A stretch of DNA of 64,000 nt from Tomocerus qinae (GCA_020055645.1 CM034548.1:1364001-1428000), one strand, 5' to 3'. Positions 10,924-23,647 are shown, numbered from the stretch's first letter. Notes: generated by a model from the letters alone, not told the origin. Made by a program: numbers and translations.

Positions 10924-12293
10924 CAAATTCACCCAGCTAAGGGGCAAGCCTAGCACTCAAGAGAAATTCAGCAGGCCACCCAATACAGTGATAAAAACAA
11001 TTTCGAAAATATATCTTAGGTTATTATATAAACTTTGTAAAAACAAAGTACCTATTTTTAAATTAATATACTTTTACTAGGCTCCCAGTAAAATTTGTCA
11101 AATTTAGAAAGGTAGGCGTCCAGCAACCATTAGCAGAATTTATAAATAATTGCAAAAATTCCACCACTTGTCACATAGCAGAACACTTTTCACGCAGATG
11201 AGATTGTTGACAATTAGAGTCAATCAGGTTCATTTCGATGGAAGAGGAATTGGGCATACGCATTTTGTTATTTTGCCTTTAAGGAACGTGCACATATTAC
11301 GTGTGCAGTTGATGGGAGGAGGAGGTACCTAAAAGTGTTACAGTCAGCATTTACGTTACAGATGGGGAAGGGGTTTTGCGTTACACAATAAATGCAGATC
11401 ACCCAGGCTCTCCTACCAGACATGCATAGATTCATAGTTAAGTTGGTAAATTTATTGGTTTATCTCAGTCTGTGGTTATAATATAGAGATTTTCTTCAGT
11501 GGTTGGAAATATTAGCTGCAGCCACAACTTCCTGATAAAAAAGAATTTCCTAAACCAAAATAATAACTGTAGATCGTAGCATCAAATACAGGGGACAATG
11601 AAACTCTCCATTTTTGAAAAAAATCCCACATAGTCACCAAATAGCTCCCTTTTAAAATCAAAAAAATAAGATTCAGCCTGGAATTTTGGAAAAATGTACA
11701 TATCCTTTGAGTACCATATACACGAATAAATATTTTAAAACAAATAGCAACAAGGCAAACAAAATGGCCCCCAGTACAGTTATCTAATTCTACAAAAAGG
11801 TGTACCAACTGGCACAAAGGAATCAAGAGGATAGGTAGTAAAAGAAGTAAAACCAGCTAAAAATGTTAAATAAGTTTGGCGATATAGCAGAACCAATTTG
11901 GATTAGAAATTTTGAAATGCTATTTAATACGCACATTACGATCATTACGAAATGTCCCTTTCGCTAATCATTTCCATTCAATCACCACCCACCATTTAAT
12001 CTCTTATTGTTTTGATGTTATAATAATATGAAACGACCCATATCGGTGGTTTGGAGGAATTGGGTTTGCGCATTTTGCTTTTAAGGAACATGCATATATG
12101 ACGTGCAGTTGATGGGAAGAGGAGGTACTCAAAAGTTTTGCAGTCAGCACTTGCGTCACACATGGGAGAGTGGGTTTTGCATTACGTAATATAATATCCA
12201 GGTTTCCTAACTTCTCCCTACCACATGAACAGACATATATCTTTAGACAGGTAAATTTAATGCTTTATCAAGTCTACGATTATAATATAGAGA
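10924..12293 (-). mobile_element. Helitron-like element H1, copy 1, interrupted by H2
   Basis: On the minus strand the element begins TCTCTATATTATAA at 12293 and ends near 10924 after a small CCC/GGG hairpin; the terminal CTAG seen in the 48425 copy is mutated here. Removing the nested H2 (11077-11489) leaves about 957 bp, which matches the expected length of the copy at 63140 to the window end. A T follows at 12294, so the 5' end abuts A on the minus strand. Helitrons insert between A and T, have 5'-TC and 3'-CTRR ends preceded by a hairpin, and make no target duplication; all of this fits. Minus-strand frame 11512-11826 lies inside it and I regard it as spurious. Confidence 0.8.
11077..11489 (-). 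mobile_element. Helitron-like element H2, nested inside H1
   Basis: A 413-bp element on the minus strand. The 5' end TCTCTATATTATAACC starts at 11489. The 3' end closes with a hairpin (CTCCC/GGGAG arms around an AAATTT palindrome) and terminal CTAG at 11077-11080. Flanks are A at 11076 and T at 11490. The H1 copy at 48.4 kb has the uninterrupted sequence CTTTTA|TTTTCT across 48576/48577, so this is an exact A|T insertion with no duplication. The first roughly 230 bp resemble the 5' part of H1, but the 3' part differs. Confidence 0.88.
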
Positions 12294-12309
12294 TTTAACA
12301 GTATATAAT

Positions 12310-12660
12310 GTAGATTATATTTTGTGGTTAAGGTTTGAAGTCGTATTCCAAACAGATTTAAATGTATTCAGATAAACACAAGCGTAGGTAAAGTAGTTTG
12401 TTGGGAACGGAGAGACGTCGGATGGATTGAGAGATTTGGAAAATTGGTTTCGACTATGATCTATTGTGAACAGTTAAGTAGCGATACAGTAGTTCCCTTT
12501 GACAGATAATTGACTACAAGGGAACGGATGAGAGAGTCATCTAGCTAACTAACAACCGCCCTAATTTATTTTATGCACTACTATTTCAATCTAAAACTGT
12601 CGCTATCATTCCATGTCCTGCCCGTCCATACATATTCCTAACTAACCTAAATAAATAAAG
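12310..12660. other. GC-skew inversion module F (switch near 12540)
   Basis: G-rich and C-poor from 12310 to 12480, C-rich and G-poor from 12541 to 12650. It is followed by a short TATC/TGTA microsatellite at about 12680-12705. Confidence 0.6.
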
Positions 12661-12904
12661 CTGATTGTACCTACGTCGCATGTATGTATGTCTCTATCTA
12701 TCTATCTAACTGTGTTCTAGTTCATGGATCTTGCGATTTTTAGTTGAAATGAGTATACGAATATGTCATATGGACATTTCGAAATTTTAAAAAAAAGTGG
12801 ATGCCTAATACTTTTGAAAATCAGCAGCAGTACTGCTTCCAATACGCATGATTATGCTGAATATACCTATACTTCGAAATTGAGTCACGGGTGTATCTAA
12901 AGAT

Positions 12905-13480
12905 AACAATTAAAAAGTACGTCCTTTATCAATATTTAAAAGCAATAAGTAAGTTAATGCCATTTGGGCATGCATCGTCGAGTGTTTGGAACAAAACCCA
13001 AACTGCTGATTACAAAGTATATTATTCTTATCTAAATATTCAAGTATACCATACAAAACACACTTTTCAATAACTTTAAGAAGAATAGGTAGGTTATTTA
13101 CTGGCCTTAAATCCTTGGATTCAGTTACGGAGGGTAGCTTAGGCAATGGAATAATCTTAGCAATTTTAGACAATCTGGTACAATATTTTGACTAAGTATT
13201 CACAATACCTAAGAGTTCTTGGCATACATATGTCGAAGAAAAACTATAGTGTAGCATTATACTAGCTATACTTAAATAATCACTATTTTTACCTTTATTA
13301 TTATTGCATCCATTCCATGCTTTAAAAAGTGTTGACATTTCAAATGTAGTTACTACATACTGATCATTATAATCAGGTATATTTATTGGCTTATTAGGAA
13401 ATCGTGGGTATGATTTGAATGATCCTCAGTACTTAAGCACAAAATAGTCATTTATTGTACTAGCAGGGAAAATTACTTAA
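12905..13480 (-). pseudogene. Decayed non-LTR retrotransposon reverse transcriptase fragment
   Basis: Read on the minus strand, a linker with INDYFV (about 13450) leads into the N-terminal reverse transcriptase region. The intact 87-codon frame 12910-13173 contains KIIPLPK, a D-LRPVNNLPILLKVIEK block, a Y-LDKNNIL stretch and QFGFCSKHST. These correspond to the fingers region before the catalytic motifs in CR1/Jockey/L2-like LINEs (family knowledge). In-frame stops and at least two frame changes interrupt the part upstream of 13173. The similarity ends near 12905, before any aspartate-containing catalytic motif, so the fragment cannot be active. The frame at 13473-13724 may be more of the same element, but I cannot place it. 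The clade is uncertain. Confidence 0.8.
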
Positions 13481-14879
13481 GTCGTTCAATTATGGAATTT
13501 ACATGGTTTGTTGTTTCAGTTTTTATCAACTTGTGGTGATTTTTCAGCAAATGAGCAATTGAGCGGAAGCAAACTGCGATGTCCACTGTATTGTATGTAG
13601 CCATGGTATTTTTCAACCTATCATCTATGTCTACGTATACTGATGCAGATGCTTTCCATTGATGAGAGTCAGTCAGTATTAAATTCTGTCGCCAGTAAAC
13701 TGCTTCATTTCTCAAGTGACCCATGAATTTCCAAATGTAGGATGAAAACGGCGATCTTGCCTTAAAGAGTTGTGAATGTTGGGATAACCCTGTAAACTAT
13801 TAGTTCTCACTATATCCTCATGTGTATATACAATTATTACATCAATATTCATACAAATGCTGCATAATTAATTTTTCTCACTTTCCAGGCTCCGGAATGT
13901 GTTCGTGTTCCTTTGCAAATAATCGCGCGAAATTTTTTGCTATTTTAAAGCCCGTCCCTCAATACGTCCTTGCTTCTATTATGCTGCAGTCTACTGATAA
14001 CCACTCTGAAATCGCAATTCCCTATGGTAGCATCGTTGGAATTAAAAAGAGTATGCCTATAGGCTTCTCTCTATGCTATTAAAGAATCTCTCTCAATTCT
14101 TATTCTTTAGTGGAGGGAGGTCGGATTGTGTTTATGTGTCTGTGTTTATGTAACACTTGTGAGTCGTCTGCTATTTGGAGATAAAAACTGGGTCACACTG
14201 CGAATTGAGCCAAAACCAACAGAAAATGTGACACTTTTGTTACTGGATATTCACCCACCATCTTATCATTCTGTCTCCCCTCTCTCGCAGGTGTTCAATC
14301 ATCTTAATCTGTCATTCTCTTTTATTGTTAATTGACTTGGAGACGTATGATACGGCTGTAATAAACACAATGAATGCTTAGGAATGGACACAATGAGCTG
14401 TATATTCAAGTTCTTAGCAAACGAAGTAGTAGTAAAACCTCTCTTATCAATGACCTGCTTTGAAAGATATGGATTACCATGTACGAAAACATATTGCGTC
14501 ACAAATAATACAGACTGATTCATTGTTTCCCAAAGAAGACTATGGTTATTGTACATTCCTATGTGTTTCCTAACCATTCTATTGCTGGTTTGCAAGCCAC
14601 CAAACGTTTGGTGTAGTAGGAAAATACAGAAACTTCCTTCAGTGCCTGACCATGCAATAAATGCTTAAAGTTGAAATGTTTCATTATAACTGCAGATTAC
14701 ATAGTTTACCTACTAATAACAGCATTTGAATTGTTATTATGGGTTTCTCAATAGTGGTAAAATCTGCTAATTGGATCACACTTAGGCCAGCATTGGTACA
14801 ATTCGCTATTTATATGATTTTTAATGATAATGATATAGCATAAGTAGGAGTTCCTTCAGATTTTCAGGTGAATAGATAC
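13481..14879. other. No gene recognised
   Basis: AT-rich sequence with short frames (13473-13724 minus, 14299-14595 minus, 13822-14082 plus) that match no family I know. A small G-then-C compositional flip occurs between 14100 and 14290. The left part could be further decayed LINE sequence. Confidence 0.35.
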
Positions 14880-16480
14880 ATTGTCTAATAAATATCTAGT
14901 GTGTGGTTGGGGAGAGATGAGTTGAGACAGATTATACATAGTTGACGAGGAAAGGAATATGGAGTGAATATTATTATTTCTGGCTAGAGGAGAATGTAGT
15001 AGGTAAGTAGATCATCAATCAGTGCCATGGAGAGGAACTGCTACAATCGATTGCATAGATGAGTAAGTTAAATAATAATGTACAGTTGTTGTGACTATTT
15101 ATACAGCGAATGTTTTATGGAGATGAGTATGAGATGTAAATGTAGTGTGGCTGTTGAAGATCTGTTGGGAGTGTGTGGAGTGGAGTGCAGATTGGTAAAG
15201 GCAGATAGAGTATTGGGTGTGTTTTGTTCTTCTGAGGATTCGGTCTGTGGGTGGATTGGATACATTTACAGTTACTCTTCCGTAGTTACTTATATTATGT
15301 TACCTAGTTTAGAAGCCATGCAATCCGAGAATTCCTCCAAAATGCTGAAGCAGAGAAAAAGAAACGAAATGAAAGTAACTAAAAATAAGTTTTCCGATTT
15401 CCTCTCCAATGCCCTTTCCTCATCCTCACACATCACAAAATATTCTATTTTCATAACTTGAATTTTCATAACTTGAAAACAAGGGCATACCTACGCGCTC
15501 CGTAAAGAGCACAGACAGAGGAGTAGCGAAACAAACAACCGAGCCAAACCACACACACAACTCACTCAACTACCAACGAATCTAATCTGCAGCACCATCC
15601 CGCCGCATCTTCTACCTCTACACACAATATCTACGACTCAATCTCATCATATCCCACATTATTATGGACCTACACATGTAATAACCAATGTACTACATTC
15701 ACTTTTACCTACTTACATATACCATACTTACACAACCGTATATTAAATACATGCACATCAAATGTACTAGCTACTTGAGTGTGCTTTCATATACTAACTA
15801 CATACATACATCCAATCCATGTATATAGTAATTTGTTACTGCAGTTTCTTGTATTCATTATGTATGTACATATTTATATGAAATATTATAGACATGCAGA
15901 CATAATATAATAAATACAATGCATAAGTGTTACTGAAGATTGTGTATTGTGAATATCATCTATATAAATGTTGCTTCCAAAGAAACCTCCATCCACTATA
16001 GATGATGTAGCAGTCTCAACCGACACTCTCACTCGCTCGACTGGTCTATATTTACATTACATGCAGTAGTTGTAGCTAGGTCTCCAAAGATACTGATAAT
16101 AGTAGCAGTAGGCACAGATGACATAGAATCTGTCGGACTATCTGTCACTTATCCGACAACTATCGCATGCACTTAAAGAATACTCTCCATAATATCCCTT
16201 CTTCTCTATTTACGTCTCTCCTCTGTCTCTGTTCATTTCTGCTAAGCCATCCACTCCTCCTCCGTACTACTATAACGCTCTACATTCTTATTCTTACCCA
16301 TAAAAATATCTTTCTACGACGACCATAGTGTACCTAACCCTTACGTCTCTAAGACAAAAACACCAATTCTATCCAAATATCCGTCTCTCTTGTAAAATAC
16401 ATTTCCTCTTCCTTTTCGTGCTCGCTAATAAATAATGCTTCCAGGCCTACCCATACCCAGTAAATACTTTTCGACACCGC
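14880..16480. other. GC-skew inversion module G (switch near 15280)
   Basis: The longest module. The + strand is C-poor from 14880 to 15270 and G-poor through most of 15290-16480, with 15541-15800 and 16200-16480 especially C-rich. The plus-strand frame 15078-15461 crosses the switch and has no recognisable domain. Confidence 0.65.
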
Positions 16481-17339
16481 TTCCTTATAGTTACTATTAT
16501 ACAACAGACATAGAATGGATAGTATTATTACTGCGTTTAGTAGTGGCTATGAAGTTGTGTCACATTAGTATACACGATTATTGTGTCGTGCATCTTCAAT
16601 AAATATTCTGTATTCTGGAGTAGCCGGTATGGATCCAATGGAAACTGCCTCACAACTCAAAGAACAAACTGGAAAACTATCCGATCAATTCTGCTATTTC
16701 TACTTGATATGCATTCATGGTTGGCATCACATTATTATTATTATGGCTAGGCATTCGATTCGTATTACTAACGATCATCTCTCCAACCGGATCCACGCAG
16801 CCAGTCAATGTATCATAGTCACATTTTCAATTCATCGAATGTTGCACATTCCCCCGTCTCCCCTTTCGTCCTCAGTCGCGTATAATGTTTTTATTTCCCG
16901 TTCCTGTTTTGAACATGCCCTCACATGACAGTATTATCAGTGGTTGTGTTCGCTTGATGCTTCCTCGATTACATCTCTTGTTTCTTATTGCCTACCACTG
17001 CCACGAAAATGTCACAAGACACCTTACCTCTATGTATAATTTGATTTATTTGCAAAATAACAGTTTCACAGAAAGTTATCTTCTTATCATTGTAAGGAGT
17101 ATCTAGTGCTGGGCGTACGGCATTAGCCGTCACGCATCATGCCCATAGGATAATCTTAAAGTGGAGTTGCGCAATGAAAAATTTCCGTGATTTAATGTAT
17201 AAATGTAAAAGATGAACTTCGTGTAATTACGCAGGCGCAAGAATAATTACAATATTTCGAAATTAAACTAAATGCTGCGCGGGTGATAAAAGGACTTGGA
17301 AATGAAATGATTGGATAGGGTGTTATTATGAGTGGGTAG
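16481..17339. other. No gene recognised
   Basis: Mixed AT-rich sequence that continues the mild C bias of the preceding module. Short plus-strand frames (16581-16928, 16885-17106) show no domain. Confidence 0.4.
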
Positions 17340-17384
17340 TGTAGTGTTGATAATTTTCCGTCCGTAGGACGGGCTTATTTCTAG
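17340..17384 (+). mobile_element. Helitron-like H3 3' terminus, solo
   Basis: A perfect hairpin core CGTCC-GTA-GGACG (within 17358-17373) is followed by GGCTTATTT and CTAG at 17381-17384, in the same order as the other H3 ends. Only this terminal part is recognisable, so it is a truncated copy in plus orientation. The next base is A rather than the expected T. Confidence 0.6.
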
Positions 17385-17391
17385 AAATATA

Positions 17392-19395
17392 TCTATACAC
17401 ACACTTATACTGCGCACACAGTCATTAGTCGAAAGAGAATAAGTAACTCGATTGACCATTTTGGTACAAAGATATTACCAAAATTTGGTAATTTTTATTG
17501 TGTTCACAATGCAATAAGATGCCGAAATACTAAATTTCATTTATACAAGTGAAATGAGAAGTAACCTTATTTCATTTAATCTTGGTACCAAGGAAGATAG
17601 ATATATAGGGTAAGCTGGAAGAATTATTGTGTGGATGGGACGAGGATAGTAGCGGAGCTGTCAAAGACACCAGCGACTCTGTCACTTGAGAGGTCTACTA
17701 CTTGAAGCACACCGATTGTAACAGGGCACCTTTAGATGCTATATCCATTTTGCTTGCATTACTAACAGGCTTTAGTTTCTGTCAGCATTCACAAGCATGT
17801 GTTATTATGCTGTGACTACCAATGCGCCAACTTTTAACTGTTAGTAGCTATTAGTTGGACCAAAAATGTTACGGTTTTGGCTCTCCTACTATAACCCTAG
17901 TTTTTAGATGGCTTAGCCATGGGTTACTTGGTAACAAAATAGTATCATCAAAATAATTAATATATTTTTTGTGTTTACAATGACAAAAATAATAAATAAG
18001 TTTTGCCACGTGTTACCAATCATTCTGTATATGAGGATAAACATGCTGCAATAACATTGGGTTAGCCCCATTGTGTAAGAAAACATCTGAAGCTCATTAG
18101 GCTCGATTAGTTTTCGAGATTGTTCAATAAGAGCTCGGTTCTTTAAGGGCTCAGTTCAATAAGGCTCGAGAGTAAGTTCGTTAGCCAGCTTTAGTAAGGG
18201 TCAGACAGGTGTTCAGAGTTGTACTTGACCGTAATGTACTCCACTCCCTAGTAACTCAACTCCTTTATTCCCCATTCTGTCATCACAACGAAAAAAGCAC
18301 AAAAGACATTCAGTTGGGCAGGAGGGAATTTTGTGGAACCAGAATTGTGACAGAAAGATTGAGAGGAGAGTCGTATTTTATACGCCTAAACTCTTTTGCT
18401 TGCTAATTCAGAGCCGTTTAATAAAGTGGAGTGTACCAATTGCTGTCAGATAATATTGACTGAAGATGGGGTTTTTATGTCAAATTGTTTTTTTTGTCTG
18501 CACGTACTCTGTAAAATGCAATGTGTCAGCTATGTTCATAAGATTCAAAACCTAAACCCTATTTTAAAAATTTTCAGCACTAGATGCTTTATTTTTCAGA
18601 ACACATTGAATGGTGTGAGTTTGGGTACAATCATAAATCTGCTATGCAATAAATATTCTGTAACAATTTCGCCAATCACGGCAGACAATAATTCGTACTG
18701 ACTCTGTTATTGTGCATAATTAACTGAGTTCATCTCGGTCGTCGGCTACACTTCGGATGTTAATTTAAGAATGTATTAGGAAGTGTAACCTGTGACCCAT
18801 GAATAAGATGCGGAAATGATGGATGGTTTGTCAACCGGGTGAAAAGGTAATACTTTACCCAGGGCTGTGCACAATAATGGAATTTGGAAGTTTCGAACCG
18901 AGTCACTCTGGGCTGCAGAGTGCCTGAACAATTGATGCAGTTGAGTTCAACGAGTAGGAATGCAATGAATGGAGGCCTCTCCATTCCAGACAAATGACCC
19001 AACTTCCCACCCATTGCATTCACTCTCATTCAACTCACGCCACCAGCTAAGTGAGACAACATTTGAGCATTCAGCCACGCGAAACCAAAACGAACAATAC
19101 AAGAAATGAATTTCTTCTTACTGATTTGTACTTACTTTGCTCTAGGTATAATTACATGAAGATGTGTCTATAATATGTGAAATACTTCATTCAGTTAGTG
19201 TGGGGTTTGTTGCATAATAAGTTTTTTTTATTTTGCTGCCGTCTTCTACATTTCCACGAGGAAAGAAAGGGGCGTCAAAAAATCTTTGAGTTCTTCAATG
19301 TTCTTAAATGTCTGATTGATCGAAAATTAGAATTTTGTGCTGCAATTCTTGCTATAGCAAAGCAGTAAGGTGAAGTAGATTTAATAATAATAAGA
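17392..19395. other. No gene recognised
   Basis: AT-rich sequence containing GGTACC-type inverted motifs at 17455-17590 and short unassigned frames (18209-18406, 18396-18701, minus 18760-19029). I cannot support a gene, RNA or delimited element here. Confidence 0.35.
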
Positions 19396-19600
19396 TATAT
19401 GACATAAGCCCGTCCTACAGACGGGAAATTATCTACAGTTATTGAATCATTATAATGTTACTAGCTGAAACCTAGCACATACTGTGTGCTAGAAAAATGT
19501 TGAAATATTCCTTTCGCCTGCCTACCGGTGCGTTATCAGAGCGAGCGATTTTCAATAACTCTGGTATTTTAATTGTCTTCGTTATTCTTAAGTAACGGGG
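19396..19600 (-). mobile_element. Truncated H3 copy carrying a second CTAG-hairpin terminus (H4)
   Basis: The H3 terminal hairpin CCCGTCC-TAC-AGACGGG (one mismatch) is at 19409-19425, and H3-like sequence continues to about 19460. There A|CTAG begins another candidate 3' end on the minus strand. CTAG at 19461-19464 is followed, after seven bases, by a perfect 8-bp stem CTAGCACA-TACTG-TGTGCTAG at 19472-19492. H3-like sequence (TATTTTAATTGTCTTCG) resumes near 19563. This looks like a tiny nested Helitron-like insert of about 90-100 bp; its 5' end is unclear. Confidence 0.5.
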
Positions 19601-20859
19601 CTGCTTTATAGAAATGACCGATATATCTGTCTGTCTGTTTTTGGCACGATAACTAAAGAACTGTTTGAGATAATCAATTAAACTTTCTGTACGTGATCTA
19701 GGGATAAAAACTGACGTCGAGTACGAAAGTGGACAAAATCAGTCACCCCCTCCCCCTCTGCCCATTCTTCACTAAATTCAATTCTAAATATTTCGGAATT
19801 TTATGTTTAAAAGGCTTCCAAACAGCCAAGTTATATATTCAATTCGGAATATTTTGCCAACCCCTAAAATTTGCCACCCAGTGCGGATGCACGGGTTTCA
19901 CGGTCCTCGGGACGGGCCTGCTCCGGATGAATCGCATTTTTGAAAACGTCTAAATATTTCTGAGGACGAACTTAACTTTTTATCGTTACTGTTTACGTTA
20001 ATTAAAAATATATTAATGTATAATGTTTCTAAACAACCAAATATTAATCAAATATTAGTCTTAATTTATCAAATATTAATGTAGTTATTAAATAAATTAA
20101 TTCACCCATAATTAATGTTATGTGAACGTGAACTGATCAGTATTTTGTGTGGCATTTTGTATGTGTAGTGTTTTTTTTTGATTTTCGGAGTCTCATAAAT
20201 AACTTGCCTCCGGCGTCTTTCCACGCAACTCGTGCCTCTTTTTCCTAGTATTCTATCCTAATCCGATCTTTCTGTACATGTAAAAAGATTTTAATGTTGA
20301 AGTCCAACTGATATCTTCAAATCTAGATGAGACCTGTCCTCCTCAATTTGCAATGACAAATTATGCAAATTGATCTTGTATGACTAGAAGACACTCTGTA
20401 AAGTGACGTGTATTTAGATCATCACTAGTTCCATGTCTCAGTAATTAATGAGCAAGATGGGGAATTCTCGACCATGACAATGAGCAATCAGTATATCGGG
20501 AAGAAAATAGTCGAACTTTATGTACTTCATGCAATTTGTTACTCGAAATGGTGAAATGGTCAACTCGAAGCAGACAGAATCTCCAACTAATCCGATTTAC
20601 CAAGGAAAGAGCGAGTGAGGGATGTCCAGTAGTCTTTTTACATTTTGTGACTAGTGACAAGACCATCGCCAACCTTCTCCAATCAAATGCTATTTACGCA
20701 TATAGATATTCACAGGGACACGACACACAAAATATAGTGTATTCTGCTGAAGGTACATATCCAAAGGCGAATCTTAAATTCGCATTTCATTATAGTGCAA
20801 TATATCTGTATATAGGACTTTGTTTGAAATTCAAACTTGTGTTTAGTTGTACCTTTGGG
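19601..20859. other. No gene recognised
   Basis: 19616-19700 has a (CTGT)n-like tract followed by a motif of the type seen in many dispersed repeats, but I cannot delimit an element. The frame at 20536-20865 (109 codons, plus) is less biased than most in the window and contains a short charged segment, yet matches no family I know. Confidence 0.35.
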
Positions 20860-21380
20860 GTTTAGGGAGATGAAAGAAGATAGATACAGTGTTTTGGGAT
20901 GCGGAAGAGTCGAATGAAATAATGCTCAATATAAATGTAGAGTGGAGTAATGTCTATTTGTGAGAGAGGGGCGAGTAGTGCGGAAACAATAAATAAATGG
21001 TCCGGGTACCCATGTACTTACTAATATTGTATATGATGGAGTGAAGAAGGAGCAGCAGTAAATAGAAGGAGAGTGGAAATGGATTTGGCCAGGCTAAGGA
21101 GGAGCTGGATGAGGACGAAGAATTGCTAAATTGAGAGATGCAATATTCAATCATTCAATAAGAATAATTCAATATGCTTCTAACTAGATTTCTGTGCAAC
21201 TGAAGTGACTGATTTCCAATGTTATTGTTCTCGAGTTTCAGTAACTCCGCTTCCGCCTCTCCAGCACTCTCTCACTCACTCTGTCTCTGAATATCCTCCA
21301 TATGCGTCATACTCCACTCCTCATCTGACTCTTCTTACAGTCTAACACATCTTATAACTCTATGACTCTTTGTCCCACAA
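20860..21380. other. GC-skew inversion module H (switch near 21200)
   Basis: G-rich and C-poor from 20860 to 21160 and C-rich and G-poor from 21231 to 21380. The minus-strand frame 20954-21154 is a serine- and leucine-rich product of the bias. Confidence 0.62.
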
Positions 21381-21827
21381 AAAGGTTCCAATAACCCTGG
21401 GAGAGAGGTAGTTGACTTTCCCGGGTAATTAGCTGCCTTTTTCCAAATAATTCTTTTATTCCATTAAATCTAAGGGGTACTTGACTTTAGCTATACCAAT
21501 AGTGCAGCACAATAATAGATGAAATAATGCCCATCTAGCTCCTCCAACGCATTCGTTGGTTATTTTATTGCGCAAACTATATTCGCAAACAAAGTATAAA
21601 TAATTCTAATTATTCGGTACCGTGAAAATTGTGGAATCGAATAAGTGTAAATAAGCACGCAATCAAATTTGCTTGGAGATTTCTATAAGGAATATGTGCA
21701 AAAATAAATACAGATGTGCCCATCTGAAATATAAAAGAGAATTTCCCCACATCATGGAAGTGTCAATAATTGGCAATTCTATGTAGGCAAATACTTTATA
21801 ATATAAGTACCGTATTTAATATTCGCT

Positions 21828-22141
21828 AAACTACCCAAGCAACAAAAAAGCAATGCCTTTTTTACACAAAAGATAAAAAAGTACATTTTTTACCTTTTTG
21901 TCTTTTCACATATGCATAAAGATGTAGTCAGTCTAAAACCATTTAGAGTGTGAAATAGTGTTTTAAATCAATATTCAATATTACACTAATCTAGAAATAT
22001 CGATCAATAAAATAAGACATTTTATTTTTTTATTGGAGCTTTTAGAAACCTGAAAGTAAAAGTAACATTTTTTACAAATTTTGCATGTAACTTTTTTACA
22101 AAGAAGCAAAAAGAAGGACCTTTTTTTTCCTTGAAACTACC
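21828..22141. mobile_element. hAT-like MITE with intact 8-bp target duplication (poly-A/T family)
   Basis: The element spans 21836-22133 (298 bp) between exact duplications AAACTACC at 21828-21835 and 22134-22141. The tips CAAGCAACAAAAAAG and CTTTTTTTTCCTTG form imperfect inverted repeats. The interior is A/T-rich with repeated TTTTTTAC and its complement. Confidence 0.78.
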
Positions 22142-22229
22142 GTACTTAATGAAAAGAGTTATTTAAATGTACATACATTTATTATCCCTTTGGAGGATTA
22201 CAGGGGATTTTGGGAGTTGAAATGACCAC

Positions 22230-22790
22230 CAGAATTATAGTACAGCAGGAATAGCAGAAGTCAGTCAGTTTACTCTGGGCCCTGCAAACTATGTATTGTT
22301 AAATTGCTAAAAGGGGTTTGTACGTATGTGGACTGGCTCTCATCAGTAGAATAAATTCGGTAAGGGTGCAGATACGCATGTAGTGTACTATGTATCATAG
22401 AGTAGAGATTGTGCAGCGACGAATAAATATTATTTGTTTCCGAGCAGACAAGCTTAGGCACTTTGTCTAGGAGTCTCAGCACAAATAAAAGATGATTGTC
22501 GTTGCTGGGGCTTCAGTCTACAGTTCGGAATATAAGGCAGAGTCAATAATATCCAATTTGTCTCTGTCCAAATAACAATTTCCGGAGAAAGACTCTTCTC
22601 CTGCAAAACAATCCAGCGGCTGCTTACCCAATAATCAAGTTATTTTCTTTGGCGCCCGCCATCTGAATCTCTACGCCGTTCTCACCCGCCGTCACCGTCT
22701 CTATTACTCGCTAACACTTATGTCAAACATTATTTCGTTAATCTTCGTTTTCGTCCTGCCCGCTAGAGCATTTCCATCTACAATCAAAAA
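22230..22790. other. GC-skew inversion module I (switch near 22530)
   Basis: G-biased from 22230 to 22500 and C-biased from 22541 to 22770. The change is less steep than in modules A, C and E. Confidence 0.5.
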
Positions 22791-22921
22791 TTGATGTATT
22801 TAAGAAATCAAATTGAAGGCAACTTATTCATGCTTTCTGAATAATCCTAACAGTGTCCTCGTGCCTGTATATCCATCAATCATAGACAGCTTTTGTGATC
22901 TGGGGCTACACCATTCCATAA

Positions 22922-22960
22922 TTCATATTATCATCATCATCATCATCATCATATACATAA
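22922..22960. repeat. (ATC)n microsatellite
   Basis: A run of ATC units (22929-22951, imperfect at the edges) immediately upstream of dispersed repeat R1. Confidence 0.85.
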
Positions 22961-23080
22961 ACGTAAAGTGGGACATGCCCATGGAATTCTGTTAGTATTC
23001 TTGTATAAAGGTTAGTATATATGTTCGTAATATTTTGTAATTAATGAGCAAGGACTAGACTTTCAGTACTGAGTTTGTTC
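22955..23080 (+). repeat. Dispersed repeat R1, copy 1
   Basis: About 125 bp containing ACGTAAAGTGGGACATG, ATGGAATTCT and TAATTAATGAGCAAGGAC. It is closely matched in the same orientation at 53862-53990. The similarity begins just after the microsatellite and fades after GACTAGACT. Its class is unknown; I see no terminal repeats. Confidence 0.75.
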
Positions 23081-23340
23081 TACATTTCAACACATTTATG
23101 CATAAAAAATTGGTCTACTAAATTATAATAATAATAAACGGCCTATGAAATTCGGACCAATGAGCAGTCGCTAGAAATTTACTGACTTCTACGTTCTTCT
23201 AGCACACGCTAGGATTCAATTAGAGGCATATTGGTATTAGTTCGGGTCAATTGATCACAGTTTGTTGGCGCTTTAGGCATTGGAAAAGATACTATTAGAG
23301 ACAACCATTTGAACAGAATTCTTTCAGTGACTGTATCCTA

Positions 23341-23647
23341 TATACGTGGTAGTCCAACCGCCATAGCTAGCCAACTGAGAAGGGCTTACATAATGAATGG
23401 TCATAATGAAATATGTAGAAACATCTTAAAATTAATTCATAAGAGATTCATAAGATTAATTTGCAGAGTATAATTCTGGTGGCTTATTTCATTAGACCGT
23501 TTGAAGATTAATTGTAATACATACTCGATGCTTTTGCAGTGAAATCTCAATTAGTCATTTGAAATGACAGTCGACAATCTGACCGTTGTTAGCCAACTGA
23601 GAAGGGTTTATCAGTTGGCTAGATATCACAGTTGGACCACATGTATA
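23341..23647. mobile_element. Short inverted-repeat element (AGCCAACTGA family)
   Basis: About 307 bp with imperfect terminal inverted repeats: TATACGTGG...GTCCAAC plus CTAGCCAACTGA on the left, matched by the complement of 23611-23647. Near the right end a perfect 10-bp stem AGCCAACTGA/TCAGTTGGCT (23591-23620) is a small hairpin. No target duplication was found. It lies about 100 bp outside FB2. Confidence 0.5.

Noticed and set aside
13473-13724. Endonuclease domain of the LINE relic
   Set aside because: The frame is adjacent to the RT fragment and in the same orientation, but shows no endonuclease motif that I can recognise.
20536-20865. 109-codon plus-strand frame with a charged segment
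   Set aside because: More protein-like than most, but no family resemblance, no splice signals I trust and no neighbouring exon.
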